Positions 27,500 through 36,528 of a DNA stretch of 64,000 bases are shown piece after piece. The stretch comes from Gemmatimonadota bacterium (GTDB lineage Bacteria > Gemmatimonadota > Gemmatimonadetes > Longimicrobiales > Gaopeijiaceae): positions 62,001 through 126,000 of the forward strand of contig JAUIEJ010000001.1 in NCBI GenBank assembly GCA_030428885.1, in the 5' to 3' direction. The notes under the pieces were generated by a model, which was not told where the DNA came from, searched no databases, and worked only from the letters and a program-made list of their open reading frames with translations. Each line of letters opens with the position of its first letter. Within the stretch, counting starts at the first letter, position 1. The position numbers and the translations under genes are program-made.

Positions 27500-29336
27500 G
27501 TGAGGATCGAGACCAGATATGCGGTGGAGACATTCTTCCCGAACTCAGCGTTCATCCAGGTCTTCTTTGAAGCCGTGGCCAACGCCTTCGATGCCGGTGC
27601 TACGGAGATCAGTATCGACATACACAGTGACGGTGAGCTTCGACCCCCGAACCTCACCATCATCATTTCAGACAACGGTGTCGGCTTCGACGACGAGAGA
27701 TTTGGCCACTTTGCCCGACTCCAGCAGCCGAAGGATGACCACCACAAGGGTCTCGGACGCCTAGTCTATCTCAAGTACTTCCGAAGAGTCGAGGTCGAGA
27801 GCTACTTCGCTGGCTCTCGACGGACCTTCGTCTTCGCCGATGATTTCGACGGCGAGTGCACACTCGAGCCAGTCGACGGTGACCGCCAGGGCGCCAGTCT
27901 AGTCTTCAGCCAGTTCGCTGGGGACCGTATTAAGTCCTACAATGACCTTAAGCCGGCTCACATCAAACGAGCGCTACTCAACCAGTTCCTTCCACTACTC
28001 CACAGGAAACGCGCTGAGGGCACTGAGTTCGAGATTCGGGTGTCATTGGAGACTGCCGAGGTGAATGAGCAGCACGACTTCTTCGATGACCAGCTGACGC
28101 TAACGGCGGACGACCTTCCAGCCTTCGAGGAGAGAATCATTGAAGACCCCGCTCTTGGTGCCTTCGAGAGAATCCGAATGTCATACTATGTGGACGACGC
28201 TCGGGGTGATGGGACGGTCGTCACCCTCGCGTCAGTGGACTCGAGATCAGTCCCTATCCCGCTCGTTCGATCTCGTCCGGCGCCTCCCGGCAGCTCGGCC
28301 ATCTTCCTCTTCGAGTCTGCGGCATTCGACGGGCGCTCTGACAACGAGCGGCAGATTCTAGACCTCCCAGAAGATATTCCCAAGACTCAACTATATGGGG
28401 CGCTAAGGAGAGCAGTAGGGAGGGTCCTAGAGGAGCAGCTTCCCGGGATTCACGAGCGCAACTCTGCCACCGAAGAGCACTTCAAGGAGAAGTACCCCCA
28501 TCTCGTTGGCCTCTTCGACTCAGAATCCGTCGGAGTCATTGACCGAAGCGAAGCGTTGGCTTCCGCGCAACAGCGGTTCTTTGAACAACAAAAGGCCGTG
28601 CTTGAAAGTGAAGACCTCGACGACGAGACGTATAGGAAGTCTCTTGAGGTCTCATCCCGTACGTTGGCCGAATACATCCTGTACCGGGACCTGATCATCA
28701 AACGCCTCGATGCGATGACGGAGGACAATCCGGAGGCTGACATTCACAATCTGATCGTGCCGCAGTTTGACGAGTACGCGGAAGGCGACTTCGTCGAGCA
28801 TCTCTACAGGAACAACGCATGGCTCCTGGACGATCGATTCATGACCTATCGAACGATCCTTAGCGAGGCTCGGATGCGCCAGGTCGTGGCCGCGATCACT
28901 CTCGATGACGAGGAGGAGCACGGGGGTGATGGCCGCCCGGACATCGCGATGGTGTTCTCGGCAGACCCTTACGACGATGTGCCCGTGGACGCCGTGGTCA
29001 TTGAGGTGAAGCGGCGGGTGGCTGACGACAGGGACGGCCTCTACGCGATTACTCAGCTCATCCAAGCGCGCGCGCCTCATAGTCGAGCATTGTGCGAACA
29101 TCCAGCGGGTCTGGTACTTCGGTATCATTGAGATCGATGACGCGCTTGCACAGATCCTAGAGGATCAAGGATGGGCTCCGCTCTTCTCGAAAGGCCGTGT
29201 GTTCTATCGCGATTTCAAGATCGATGACGTGCTTGCGCCCACCTATCTCCTTTCCTTGGACTCCATGATCGATGATGCGTTCGCGAGGAATCACACGTTC
29301 CTTGAGCTCTTGAAGTCCGAGATTGATCAGGACTGA
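27500..29336 (+). CDS. GHKL ATPase fused to PD-(D/E)xK-like nuclease, frameshifted
   Basis: The N-terminal domain is a GHKL (Hsp90/MutL/MORC-type) ATPase: Bergerat motif FFEAVANAFDAGAT (Glu24, Asn28, Asp31), ISDNGVGF (Asp58-Gly62) and KGLGRLVYLKYF. A long middle region follows. The C-terminal domain has RPDIAMVF (Asp481) and VVIEVKRR (Glu502, Lys504), a PD-(D/E)xK nuclease pattern resembling Shedu/DUF4263 proteins. The frame breaks at the GCGCGCGCGC run (29066-29075); adding one CG dinucleotide restores a reading that continues RLIVEHCANIQRVWYFGIIE to a stop at 29336. The start is GTG 27500 with GGGAGGGG upstream. The ATPase-nuclease fusion suggests an anti-phage role, which is inferred. The break may be real, phase-variable or a sequencing error. 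Confidence 0.7.
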
Positions 29337-29523
29337 ACCGCGGCCTCGTCCTGGTGAGAGTGACCGCGAATGACAAGGCCGGACACGGCATCGCGACACC
29401 CCCGGAGGTCGACGGTTCGGACCAAGCCGCCGTGGCCCGCTGCCGAGCAATTCCGAGCGTAGTGTTATGGGGCCGTTGGCCCCATCGCTAGGGAACCGCC
29501 AACCTGGTAGGGACTTCGATCAC

Positions 29524-30738
29524 ATGTGGCACGACTACGACATGGGACCGCCGTACTCGGTCGTGGAGAAGGGGGTCTGCAGAGAGTGCAATCCCAGTCC
29601 CGCTCTGGATTCGCTGGTCGAAGAGAACATCGGCGATTGGCACTGTAGCTACTGTGAAGAAGGGCGCGCTGCGCCAATCGAGGTGCTCCAGGCCGCGGTC
29701 CTCGAGGCGATCGCCTACAAGCACACGGACCCTGCCAATGTGCTTCCGTACGAGAGTCGGGAGGGGGGTTACCAAGGTGTCGTAAAGGATGGTGACGAGT
29801 TGGTGTGGGATATGTTCGAGTGGCACACGGCAACGGTTCGTCAAGAAGCCGTTGTGATCGATATCGCCGAGTCGTTTGCATGTACCGATTGGTGCGAGCG
29901 GGAGTACTTCGGGGTCGATGAGTACCAAGCGCTCTCCTATGGATGGCAGGAGTTCAGCGAGGTCGTGAAGCATCGTAAGCGGTACCTGTTCGGAGATGTG
30001 GACGACGCAGAGGAACACCGCAACCCGATGGAGATCCCGCCCAGTCGCATGCTGGACGCTCTGGGAAACCTCCTTGAGAGCTTTGGGCTGTTTTCAGACT
30101 TCCCAACGGATGTAGATCTGTTCCGCGCACGCATCCATCCCGCTGATCAGGCGTACGACCGCGCCGTCGATCTCGGGCCGCCGCCGAGGGAGCGGGCTGG
30201 GTGGTCGAACCGGATGAGTCCGGCGGGCATTCCGATGTTCTACGGGTCGCTTGACCCACGCACCGCCGTAGCTGAAACCTTCGATCCGAAGCTCGCCGAT
30301 CGGACAGTATCGATCGGCCGTTTCCGCGGCTCACGGCCGCTGCGAGTGGTGGACCTCACCGATCTCCCGAACCCTCCCTCTCCCCTCGATGCGGAGCGAC
30401 GGCACCTCAGAGACCCTCTCCTTTTTCTCCGAGGCTTTGTCAACGACCTGACCCGTCCCGTTGAGCGAGACGGCTCCGAACACATTGAGTACGTGCCGAC
30501 CCAGATCGTGACGGAGTACGCGCGCCACTCTCTTTCCAATCGCCTTGGCCGGCTTGACGGATTGCTGTACCAAAGCTCTCGCGAGGAGGGTGATCGATCT
30601 GTCGTGCTGTTCTTTGAATCAAACGACATCGGACCTCGCGATCGAGAAGCCTGGGAGACCAATCCGACGTTGATTCTCCAAGATGCCGAGACCTGCGACG
30701 TGGCCGACTACGGCGTGACCGCAGGACGGGCGCCCTAG
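29524..30738 (+). CDS. HEPN/RES-domain protein (predicted NAD-targeting toxin)
   Basis: About 404 residues from ATG 29524 (ATG 29467 is an alternative adding 19). The N-terminal part begins with two Cys pairs (GVCRECNPSP, WHCSYCEE) and matches the HEPN/RES N-terminal domain type. The C-terminal part is a RES domain: LFRARIHPAD supplies the Arg, MSPAGIPMFYGSLDPRTAVAE the Tyr and Glu region, and YVPTQIVTEYAR the later motif. RES toxins of known pairs degrade NAD+ (phosphorylase activity). No Xre/DUF2384 antitoxin is adjacent, as is usual for the HEPN-fused type. It sits next to the GHKL-nuclease gene in AT-richer sequence. Confidence 0.75.
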   Translation: MWHDYDMGPPYSVVEKGVCRECNPSPALDSLVEENIGDWHCSYCEEGRAAPIEVLQAAVLEAIAYKHTDPANVLPYESREGGYQGVVKDGDELVWDMFEWHTATVRQEAVVIDIAESFACTDWCEREYFGVDEYQALSYGWQEFSEVVKHRKRYLFGDVDDAEEHRNPMEIPPSRMLDALGNLLESFGLFSDFPTDVDLFRARIHPADQAYDRAVDLGPPPRERAGWSNRMSPAGIPMFYGSLDPRTAVAETFDPKLADRTVSIGRFRGSRPLRVVDLTDLPNPPSPLDAERRHLRDPLLFLRGFVNDLTRPVERDGSEHIEYVPTQIVTEYARHSLSNRLGRLDGLLYQSSREEGDRSVVLFFESNDIGPRDREAWETNPTLILQDAETCDVADYGVTAGRAP

Positions 30739-31048
30739 CGCGGTGGGCCGGCAGATGGAGGCCTCCGGCTCCGCGCTCTGCGGGCGCTCCGTCTGAGACG
30801 GCCCCGCCCGAAGACGGTGTGGCGAAGCCGATGCGCTCAAACGCAGTGTCATCCTGGGCGAAGTGGGTGGCGCGCGGCCCGAGAAGGGCGATTCGCAGCC
30901 GAGCGCAAGCCCTCACCGGAAGGTTGGCGCGGTTGACCGACGCGCCCCAATATTGCCGCGACGATTTCGACGAAGGGGGACGCGCCAGCCGGGTTTGCCG
31001 TCGGTACTAGCCGACCGCCTCGGGGGCGGGTAGGCCCCGCCGAGGCTT
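30739..31048. other. Intergenic region with GC hairpin
   Basis: No convincing gene. A hairpin with arms GCCTCGG (31017-31023) and CCGAGGC (31040-31046) lies just before the helicase start. Composition returns to high GC here, so the helicase and the RES gene may have different origins. Confidence 0.4.
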
Positions 31049-34000
31049 GTGACCTCCACCCCGCCCCGCCCAGAAACCGGAACTCCTCCGTTGCCCACCC
31101 TCCCGCCCGGCCTCTACGAATCGCTGGTCGACGAGGCACTCGCCGAGCGGCTCGAGGCGTTGGACGGTGCCCACCGCGCAGGTCGCACCGGGCTCCGTGC
31201 CGCCGAGGCCGCCGACCGGATCGCGCTACACGTGTCGCGGGTGGTCGAGAGGGCGCTGGAGATGGTGCCCGAGGAGCGGCGCACCGAGATCGGGATCCCC
31301 CTCGCGCGGACGCTGATCGAGGGGATCGTCGACCGACTCGGGCTCGAGGCGCTCCTGGCCGACCGGCCGCTGGAGCCGGGCGAGATCCTCCGCTCGGTGA
31401 CCCCCGTCCGACCGGACGGGACGCCGGCCCCCCTCGAGGGACCACTTATCCCCCTCCTGGACTCGGCGCTCCTCACCAACGCGCCCGGTGAGCCGAGCGT
31501 CGGGCATCAGATTGCGGCGGAGATCGCTTCGGCGGACCGGATCGACTTGGTGATGGCCTTCATCCGCCGCACGGGCATCCGACCCCTTCGGGACAAGCTG
31601 CGCGCCCACGTCGAGGAGGGCGGATCGCTGCGGGTGCTCACCACCACCTACACCGGCTCGACCGAGGGGCTCGCGCTGGAGTGGCTGGAGGAGCTCGGCG
31701 GGGAGCTGCGTGTCTCGTACGACACCTCCACCACGCGGCTGCACGCTAAGGCTTGGATCTTCTACCGCGACTCCGGCTTCTCGACGGCCTACGTCGGCTC
31801 GTCGAACCTGACGTACTCGGCGCAGGTGAGCGGCCTCGAGTGGAACGTGCGGATCTCCGGGGCGCGCAACCGCTCGATCATCGAGAAGGTCGCGGCGGTC
31901 TTCGACAGCTACTGGGAGCAGCCCGACTTCGAGCCGTTCGACCGGGAGCGCTTCAGGGAGGTGGGGGAGCGGCGGGAGCGGGAGCGGTTGGTGATCGCCC
32001 CGGTCGAGATCCGGCTGGAGCCGTTCCAGGAGCGGTTGCTGGAGCAGATCGAGCTGTCGCGGGAGCGGGGCTGGCACCGCAACCTGTTGGCGTCGGCGAC
32101 CGGCACGGGCAAGACGGTGATGGCGGCCGTTGACTACCGGCGTCTCCGCACGAAGCTCCCCCGCGCGCGGCTGCTCTTCGTGGCGCACCGCGAAGAGATT
32201 CTCACGCAGGCGCGCGCGACGTTTGCACAGGCGCTGCAGGACGCCTCGTTCGGAGAGCTATGGGTCGGCGGGCGCAGGCCGACGGAGTACAAGCACGTCT
32301 TCGCCTCCATCCAGTCGCTCGCTTCCGCCGGGCTCGATGACCTGGCGCCCGACCACTTCGACGTGGTCGTGGTCGACGAATTCCACCATGCAGCGGCGGA
32401 CTCCTACCAGGCGCTGCTGGACCACGTGAAGCCGCGCGAGCTCCTGGGGCTGACGGCGACCCCCGAGCGCAGCGACGGGCTCCCGGTACTGCACTGGTTC
32501 GACGACCGGATCGCGGCCGAGTTCCGGCTGTGGGACGCCATCGACCAGCACCGACTGGCCCCCTTCGCCTACTTCGGCATCGCCGACGAACTGGACCTGC
32601 GCGAGGTCCCCTGGCGCCGTGGCACTGGGTACGAGACCGGCGCTCTGACGAACCTCATTACCAGTACCGACGTCTGGGCCAAGTACGTCCTGAACCAGTT
32701 CGTGGAGTACTTCGGCAATCCTCCGGAGGTGCGAGCGCTCGGATTCTGCGTCGGCGTCGATCACGCACGGTATATGGCGCGGGTCTTCGAGGACCACGGT
32801 GTGCCGGCGAGGGCCGTGCTCGGGACGACAGGAGATGACGCACGAAGGGCGGCGCTCGAGGATCTGGCGAGCGGGAAGCTCAGCGTGGTCTTCTCCGTCG
32901 ACCTCTTCAACGAGGGAGTGGACGTGCCGACGGTCGATGCCCTGCTGATGCTGCGTCCGACCGAGAGCCCGGTCCTCTTCCTCCAGCAGCTCGGCCGCGG
33001 GCTGCGGAAGGCCGAGGGCAAGACCGTATGCACCGTGCTCGACTTCGTCGGGCATCATCGGAAGGAGTTCCGGTACGACCGGAGGTTTCGGGCGCTGCTC
33101 GGTGGGAGCCGGGCCGAGGTGGCCCGGCAGATCGAACAGGGGTTCCCGTTCCTGCCCGCCGGCTGTCACATGCAGCTCGACCGGGTGGCCGAGGAGCGGG
33201 TGCTGTCGAGCGTGCGGAACGCGCTGCCGAGCAGCATCGTGCAGCGTGCGGCCGAGCTGAGCGATCTCGCGTCGCAGCGGGGGGAGGTCGACCTGGGCAC
33301 GTACCTGCGGGAGACCGGCCTCGATCTCGACGACGTGTATTCGGGCAACTACAGCTGGTCGGACCTGCGGGAGCGGGCCCGGTTGTCGACCGCTGCGGAG
33401 GGGCCGCACGAGAAGACCCTGCGGCGGGTCTGCGGGCGGCTGCTCCACGTGGACGACCTGGCGCGGCTGGACGCGTGGCGCGGGTGGCTGAGGTGGGATG
33501 CGCCGCCGGAGGTCGATGCGTCGGGGGAGGACGGGCGGCTGTTCCGTATGCTGGTCACGCAGCTGCTCGACCAGGTGTCAGGGGGGGATGCAGATCTCGC
33601 GTCAGGCGGGCGTCTGCTCTGGGAGCATCCGCAGGTGCGTAGGGAGCTGGTCCAGCTCTTCGACGTGCTGTCCGACCGCCTATCACACGTGACGAAGCCG
33701 CTCGACGTCCTGCCGGACGTGCCGCTGCGGGTGCATGCCCGCTACACCCGGCTGGAGATCCTCGCCGCGTGCGGTGCAGGCGAAGGCGCGAAGGTGCCGA
33801 CGTGGCGGGAGGGTGTGCGCTACGAGGAGGACCTACCCGCGGACCTGCTCGCGTTCACTCTCGACAAGACCGACGGTCAGTTCTCCCCCACGACCCGCTA
33901 CCGCGACCACGCCATCAGCCGCGAGCTCATCCACTGGGAGAGCCAGTCGCTGACGCCCGAGGACAGCGAGACGGGGCTACGCTACCAAGAACACGCCAGC

Positions 34001-34177
34001 CGCGGGAGCCACATCCTGCTGTTCGCTCGCCTGAACACGAGCGAGCGGGCGTTTCACTTCCTAGGGCCCGCAACGTACGTCCGCCACACCGGCGAGAAGC
34101 CGATGGCGATCACATGGCAACTGAAGCACCCGCTCCCGGGGGACCTGTTTCAGGAGTTCGCGGCGGCGGTGGCGTAG
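31049..34177 (+). CDS. PLD-nuclease / DEAD-like SF2 helicase with DUF3427-type C-terminus
   Basis: A 1042-residue multidomain protein. Residues about 150-290 are a phospholipase-D-like nuclease domain with RLHAKAWIF (His232, Lys234) and SSNLTYSA (Asn253). The SF2 helicase core follows: Walker A GTGKT (352-356), Walker B DEFHH (443-447), motif III LTATPERSDG, and motifs V-VI FNEGVDVP and QQLGRGLRK. The C-terminal 300 residues match the DUF3427-type region, with FHFLGPATYVRHTGEKPMAI near the end. This architecture is widespread in genomic islands and linked to nucleic-acid processing and suspected phage defence. GTG 31049 is used; TTG 31091 is the alternative, and neither has a strong ribosome site. 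Confidence 0.85.
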   Translation: MTSTPPRPETGTPPLPTLPPGLYESLVDEALAERLEALDGAHRAGRTGLRAAEAADRIALHVSRVVERALEMVPEERRTEIGIPLARTLIEGIVDRLGLEALLADRPLEPGEILRSVTPVRPDGTPAPLEGPLIPLLDSALLTNAPGEPSVGHQIAAEIASADRIDLVMAFIRRTGIRPLRDKLRAHVEEGGSLRVLTTTYTGSTEGLALEWLEELGGELRVSYDTSTTRLHAKAWIFYRDSGFSTAYVGSSNLTYSAQVSGLEWNVRISGARNRSIIEKVAAVFDSYWEQPDFEPFDRERFREVGERRERERLVIAPVEIRLEPFQERLLEQIELSRERGWHRNLLASATGTGKTVMAAVDYRRLRTKLPRARLLFVAHREEILTQARATFAQALQDASFGELWVGGRRPTEYKHVFASIQSLASAGLDDLAPDHFDVVVVDEFHHAAADSYQALLDHVKPRELLGLTATPERSDGLPVLHWFDDRIAAEFRLWDAIDQHRLAPFAYFGIADELDLREVPWRRGTGYETGALTNLITSTDVWAKYVLNQFVEYFGNPPEVRALGFCVGVDHARYMARVFEDHGVPARAVLGTTGDDARRAALEDLASGKLSVVFSVDLFNEGVDVPTVDALLMLRPTESPVLFLQQLGRGLRKAEGKTVCTVLDFVGHHRKEFRYDRRFRALLGGSRAEVARQIEQGFPFLPAGCHMQLDRVAEERVLSSVRNALPSSIVQRAAELSDLASQRGEVDLGTYLRETGLDLDDVYSGNYSWSDLRERARLSTAAEGPHEKTLRRVCGRLLHVDDLARLDAWRGWLRWDAPPEVDASGEDGRLFRMLVTQLLDQVSGGDADLASGGRLLWEHPQVRRELVQLFDVLSDRLSHVTKPLDVLPDVPLRVHARYTRLEILAACGAGEGAKVPTWREGVRYEEDLPADLLAFTLDKTDGQFSPTTRYRDHAISRELIHWESQSLTPEDSETGLRYQEHASRGSHILLFARLNTSERAFHFLGPATYVRHTGEKPMAITWQLKHPLPGDLFQEFAAAVA

Positions 34178-34242
34178 GGGGGGGCGCGGAGAGCTCGTGG
34201 GGCGGGAGCCGATGGGCGGTGCGTCCGCATGGAGCCCATGCC

Positions 34243-34330
34243 CGGCGCCCAATCTTCGTGGCCCGCCGGGAACCGCTGTTCGTTCAGATACTGGCCACCC
34301 TCCGCTACGTGCTGGAGTTGCATGAACAAG
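34243..34330 (+). pseudogene. Short relic of an SF2 helicase (motif Ia region)
   Basis: The frame reads PIFVARREPLFVQILATLRY, which aligns with PLFVAHRERLLDQSLSTFRH in the decayed helicase copy at about 37074-37140. The nucleotide sequences also resemble each other across this stretch, including the upstream CGCATGGAG. Nothing else of that gene remains here, so this is a small fragment left after deletion. Confidence 0.6.
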
Positions 34331-34352
34331 TCCAGGGCTGCGGCGGGGGGAG

Positions 34353-34952
34353 TCAATCCTCCTCGCTGACCGCGCCTTCCGGTTCGCGTTCCTCGCAGCC
34401 GCTACTGACAGCCTGGCCTGCAGCATCACCGTCTGCGTTGTTGCGATCCGGGGCCCGCGCCTGGTTCTCCCCCGCTCTCCCGCTGCGCAGGCGAGTGAGG
34501 AGATCAACAACCGGTTCGAGAACGCGGAAGGCCTGGACCGTCGATTCCACCATCAGCCTACAGTGCGTGCTCACGAGCACAACGGCGATTCTAGACCAGC
34601 GCAAGAGCGGGTGCGGCCTGAGCCGCGCTCGTCGGAGCGCCGCCCTGCCATTCTCGAGAATGGGGGCGAAACGATCCGTGTAGGCGTCCTCAAACAGGAC
34701 CTCGGAGAGCAGATCCCCGAGAAAGAACCAATCCGTCGGGCGCTGAGGCCCGGCATGAGCAACGAAGGACGATCCGAACGCTCGGAGACTGAGGAACTCC
34801 AGCGTAGCAAGGGAGCCGATTCCGCAAGCCAACGCGGAGCCCAAGGCCGGCCAGCCAATCTCGCGAGTGACGGGCAGGTGCAGCTCGACGAGTTCGTCGA
34901 AGACGAGAGCTACGATGATCGCGACGATGAACTTGATCAGGTTTCTCCACAT
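34353..34952 (-). CDS. Membrane protein of unknown function
   Basis: A 199-residue protein. ATG 34952 with GGAG four bases upstream gives MWRNLIKFIVAIIVALVFDE, a first transmembrane helix; a second hydrophobic segment follows at about residues 35-58 (WPALGSALACGIGSLATLEF). The rest is soluble and charged, with an acidic C-terminus. I do not recognise the family. It lies antisense between two helicase-derived regions in the island. Confidence 0.5.
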   Translation of the reverse strand: MWRNLIKFIVAIIVALVFDELVELHLPVTREIGWPALGSALACGIGSLATLEFLSLRAFGSSFVAHAGPQRPTDWFFLGDLLSEVLFEDAYTDRFAPILENGRAALRRARLRPHPLLRWSRIAVVLVSTHCRLMVESTVQAFRVLEPVVDLLTRLRSGRAGENQARAPDRNNADGDAAGQAVSSGCEEREPEGAVSEED

Positions 34953-35266
34953 GGATCTCCGTCCTTGCGGCTGAAGTGAGGTGTGGTCCCCAACAACGGT
35001 TGCGCCATTCGGGCTTGGGCTCCTGGCTTCCGACCGGCACCGAGGGAGTTGGGACGGCGAGGTACGTGGTTCGTCATGACGAGCTCCTTGGGTTGATGAA
35101 AGGGCTAGCACTTGAGCGGCGCCTGGTATTACCGTGGACAGATAGCGCGGCTCTGCGGGAAGAGCATGGGACGCGTCATGGAGAAATGCAAGGAGATTTC
35201 GTGGAGACAGCATGGAGAAGTCGTGGAGCTCGCCTTGGCCTTACGCCTGCCGGAGTCTTCTAAGAC
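34953..35266. other. Divergent intergenic region
   Basis: No convincing gene. It separates two divergently read genes, so promoters for both are expected. A short imperfect direct repeat of ATGGAGAA and TCGTGGAG units lies at about 35175-35230. Composition is AT-richer than the core genes. Confidence 0.35.
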
Positions 35267-36430
35267 ATGGCGGATAAGTCACTTACGCCATTCGGTCTCT
35301 GGCTCTACCAAGCGCTGGAGGAGGCCGGCCTGACCGTCTCGGAGTTCCTCGAGACGACCGGCATCCCATCGAGTTCGCTCTACAAGCAGATTCGGTTTGA
35401 CCCCGAGCTGCCCGTCCCAGACGATCCTGAACCCGTCTTCATCGAACAGGTGGAGGCGGCCTTGGCCAGCAATAGCAAGAGACCCCTTGGTATGCTGCTC
35501 CGCTACCGCTGGAAGAGCCCGGCGGACCCGCGGGTGGAATGGCTGACAGCACGATTGCTCGACCTGGAACGAATCCTTCAGGGCTTCCAGGGTATGGTGC
35601 CCCATTCAGATTTCCTGACCGGTGTTGCCTTGTGCCAAGAGGCAGGGAAAAAGCTCAAAGAGCTGTCTGGAGAGAGCTCCGCGTGCAGGGACTTCTGGCG
35701 CTTCGGTGTGGACATTCCTTGGCGTGTCGGACTGAATCAGCGATTCACTCATCACGGTGAACAGGTGCAGGGCCTGCTTGGCAAGCCGGCTTCGTTCTTC
35801 ATCGGGAAACACTTCACGGTCGGTCTGACCAAGCAGTCCGCCCAGACCGCCCGAAAGCTGTTTGAGACCGCGTACGAGAAGGCACGGCGGAGTGGATCCT
35901 GGGGCGGGACGATCGGCTCCATCGTAGTGGAGGCGGAAACGGCTAGCCCTGACGCATCCGACGCAACTCGGTGGTTGGAGGTTCATGCCCGCTGGAGTGT
36001 TGACGAACACGGATTCCCGAACGGCGCCGTTGGGATCTCACGGGACATCACCTTACGAGCCAAGCTATTGCGTGCCCTAGGTCAGGCGTTCGGCGAGGGT
36101 AAGGGCGTTCTCGTCGTGAATGCGGAGAGACGAATTCTCATGGCCAACCCGACGTTCGCAGCGATGTTGGGCTCGACGGTGGAGGAGCTTGTCGGCCGTG
36201 ACTTCATCGAGATCACGGATGAGCGGGATCGCGACGCGTCGATAGGCCTCTTCGCTTCGCTGCTAAAGGACGGTGTTCGCCGCCGGTACGTCGTAGCAAA
36301 GAGCTACGTTTTCAACTCAGGGAAGAAGAAGGGACGGGCTGTGCCGGTAACCGTCGACGTCTTTCCGCTTTCGGAGGTGCCCGTTCCAGGCGTGGACCTC
36401 GCAACGGTGTGTCTCGTTACGCCGGCATAG
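35267..36430 (+). CDS. PAS-domain protein with N-terminal HTH-like region
   Basis: A 387-residue protein. The N-terminus (LTPFGLWLYQALEEAGLTVSEFLETTGIPSSSLYKQI) reads as a helix-turn-helix of the Xre type. Two PAS-like regions follow; the second is clear (GKGVLVVNAERRILMANPTFAAMLGSTVEELVGRDFIEIT). No kinase or output domain is present after PAS, so it probably acts as a ligand- or redox-sensing transcription regulator through the N-terminal HTH. The gene is AT-richer than core genes and ends just before the decayed helicase. Confidence 0.6.
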   Translation: MADKSLTPFGLWLYQALEEAGLTVSEFLETTGIPSSSLYKQIRFDPELPVPDDPEPVFIEQVEAALASNSKRPLGMLLRYRWKSPADPRVEWLTARLLDLERILQGFQGMVPHSDFLTGVALCQEAGKKLKELSGESSACRDFWRFGVDIPWRVGLNQRFTHHGEQVQGLLGKPASFFIGKHFTVGLTKQSAQTARKLFETAYEKARRSGSWGGTIGSIVVEAETASPDASDATRWLEVHARWSVDEHGFPNGAVGISRDITLRAKLLRALGQAFGEGKGVLVVNAERRILMANPTFAAMLGSTVEELVGRDFIEITDERDRDASIGLFASLLKDGVRRRYVVAKSYVFNSGKKKGRAVPVTVDVFPLSEVPVPGVDLATVCLVTPA

Positions 36431-36528
36431 AGTCGGTGTGACGCTGGTATCAGAGCACCTCCGGAACTGAGGATCCGCGGGGCGCGTGGGGATCTCATGA
36501 CACGGGATCGGCCTCACGGACTCCCAGG

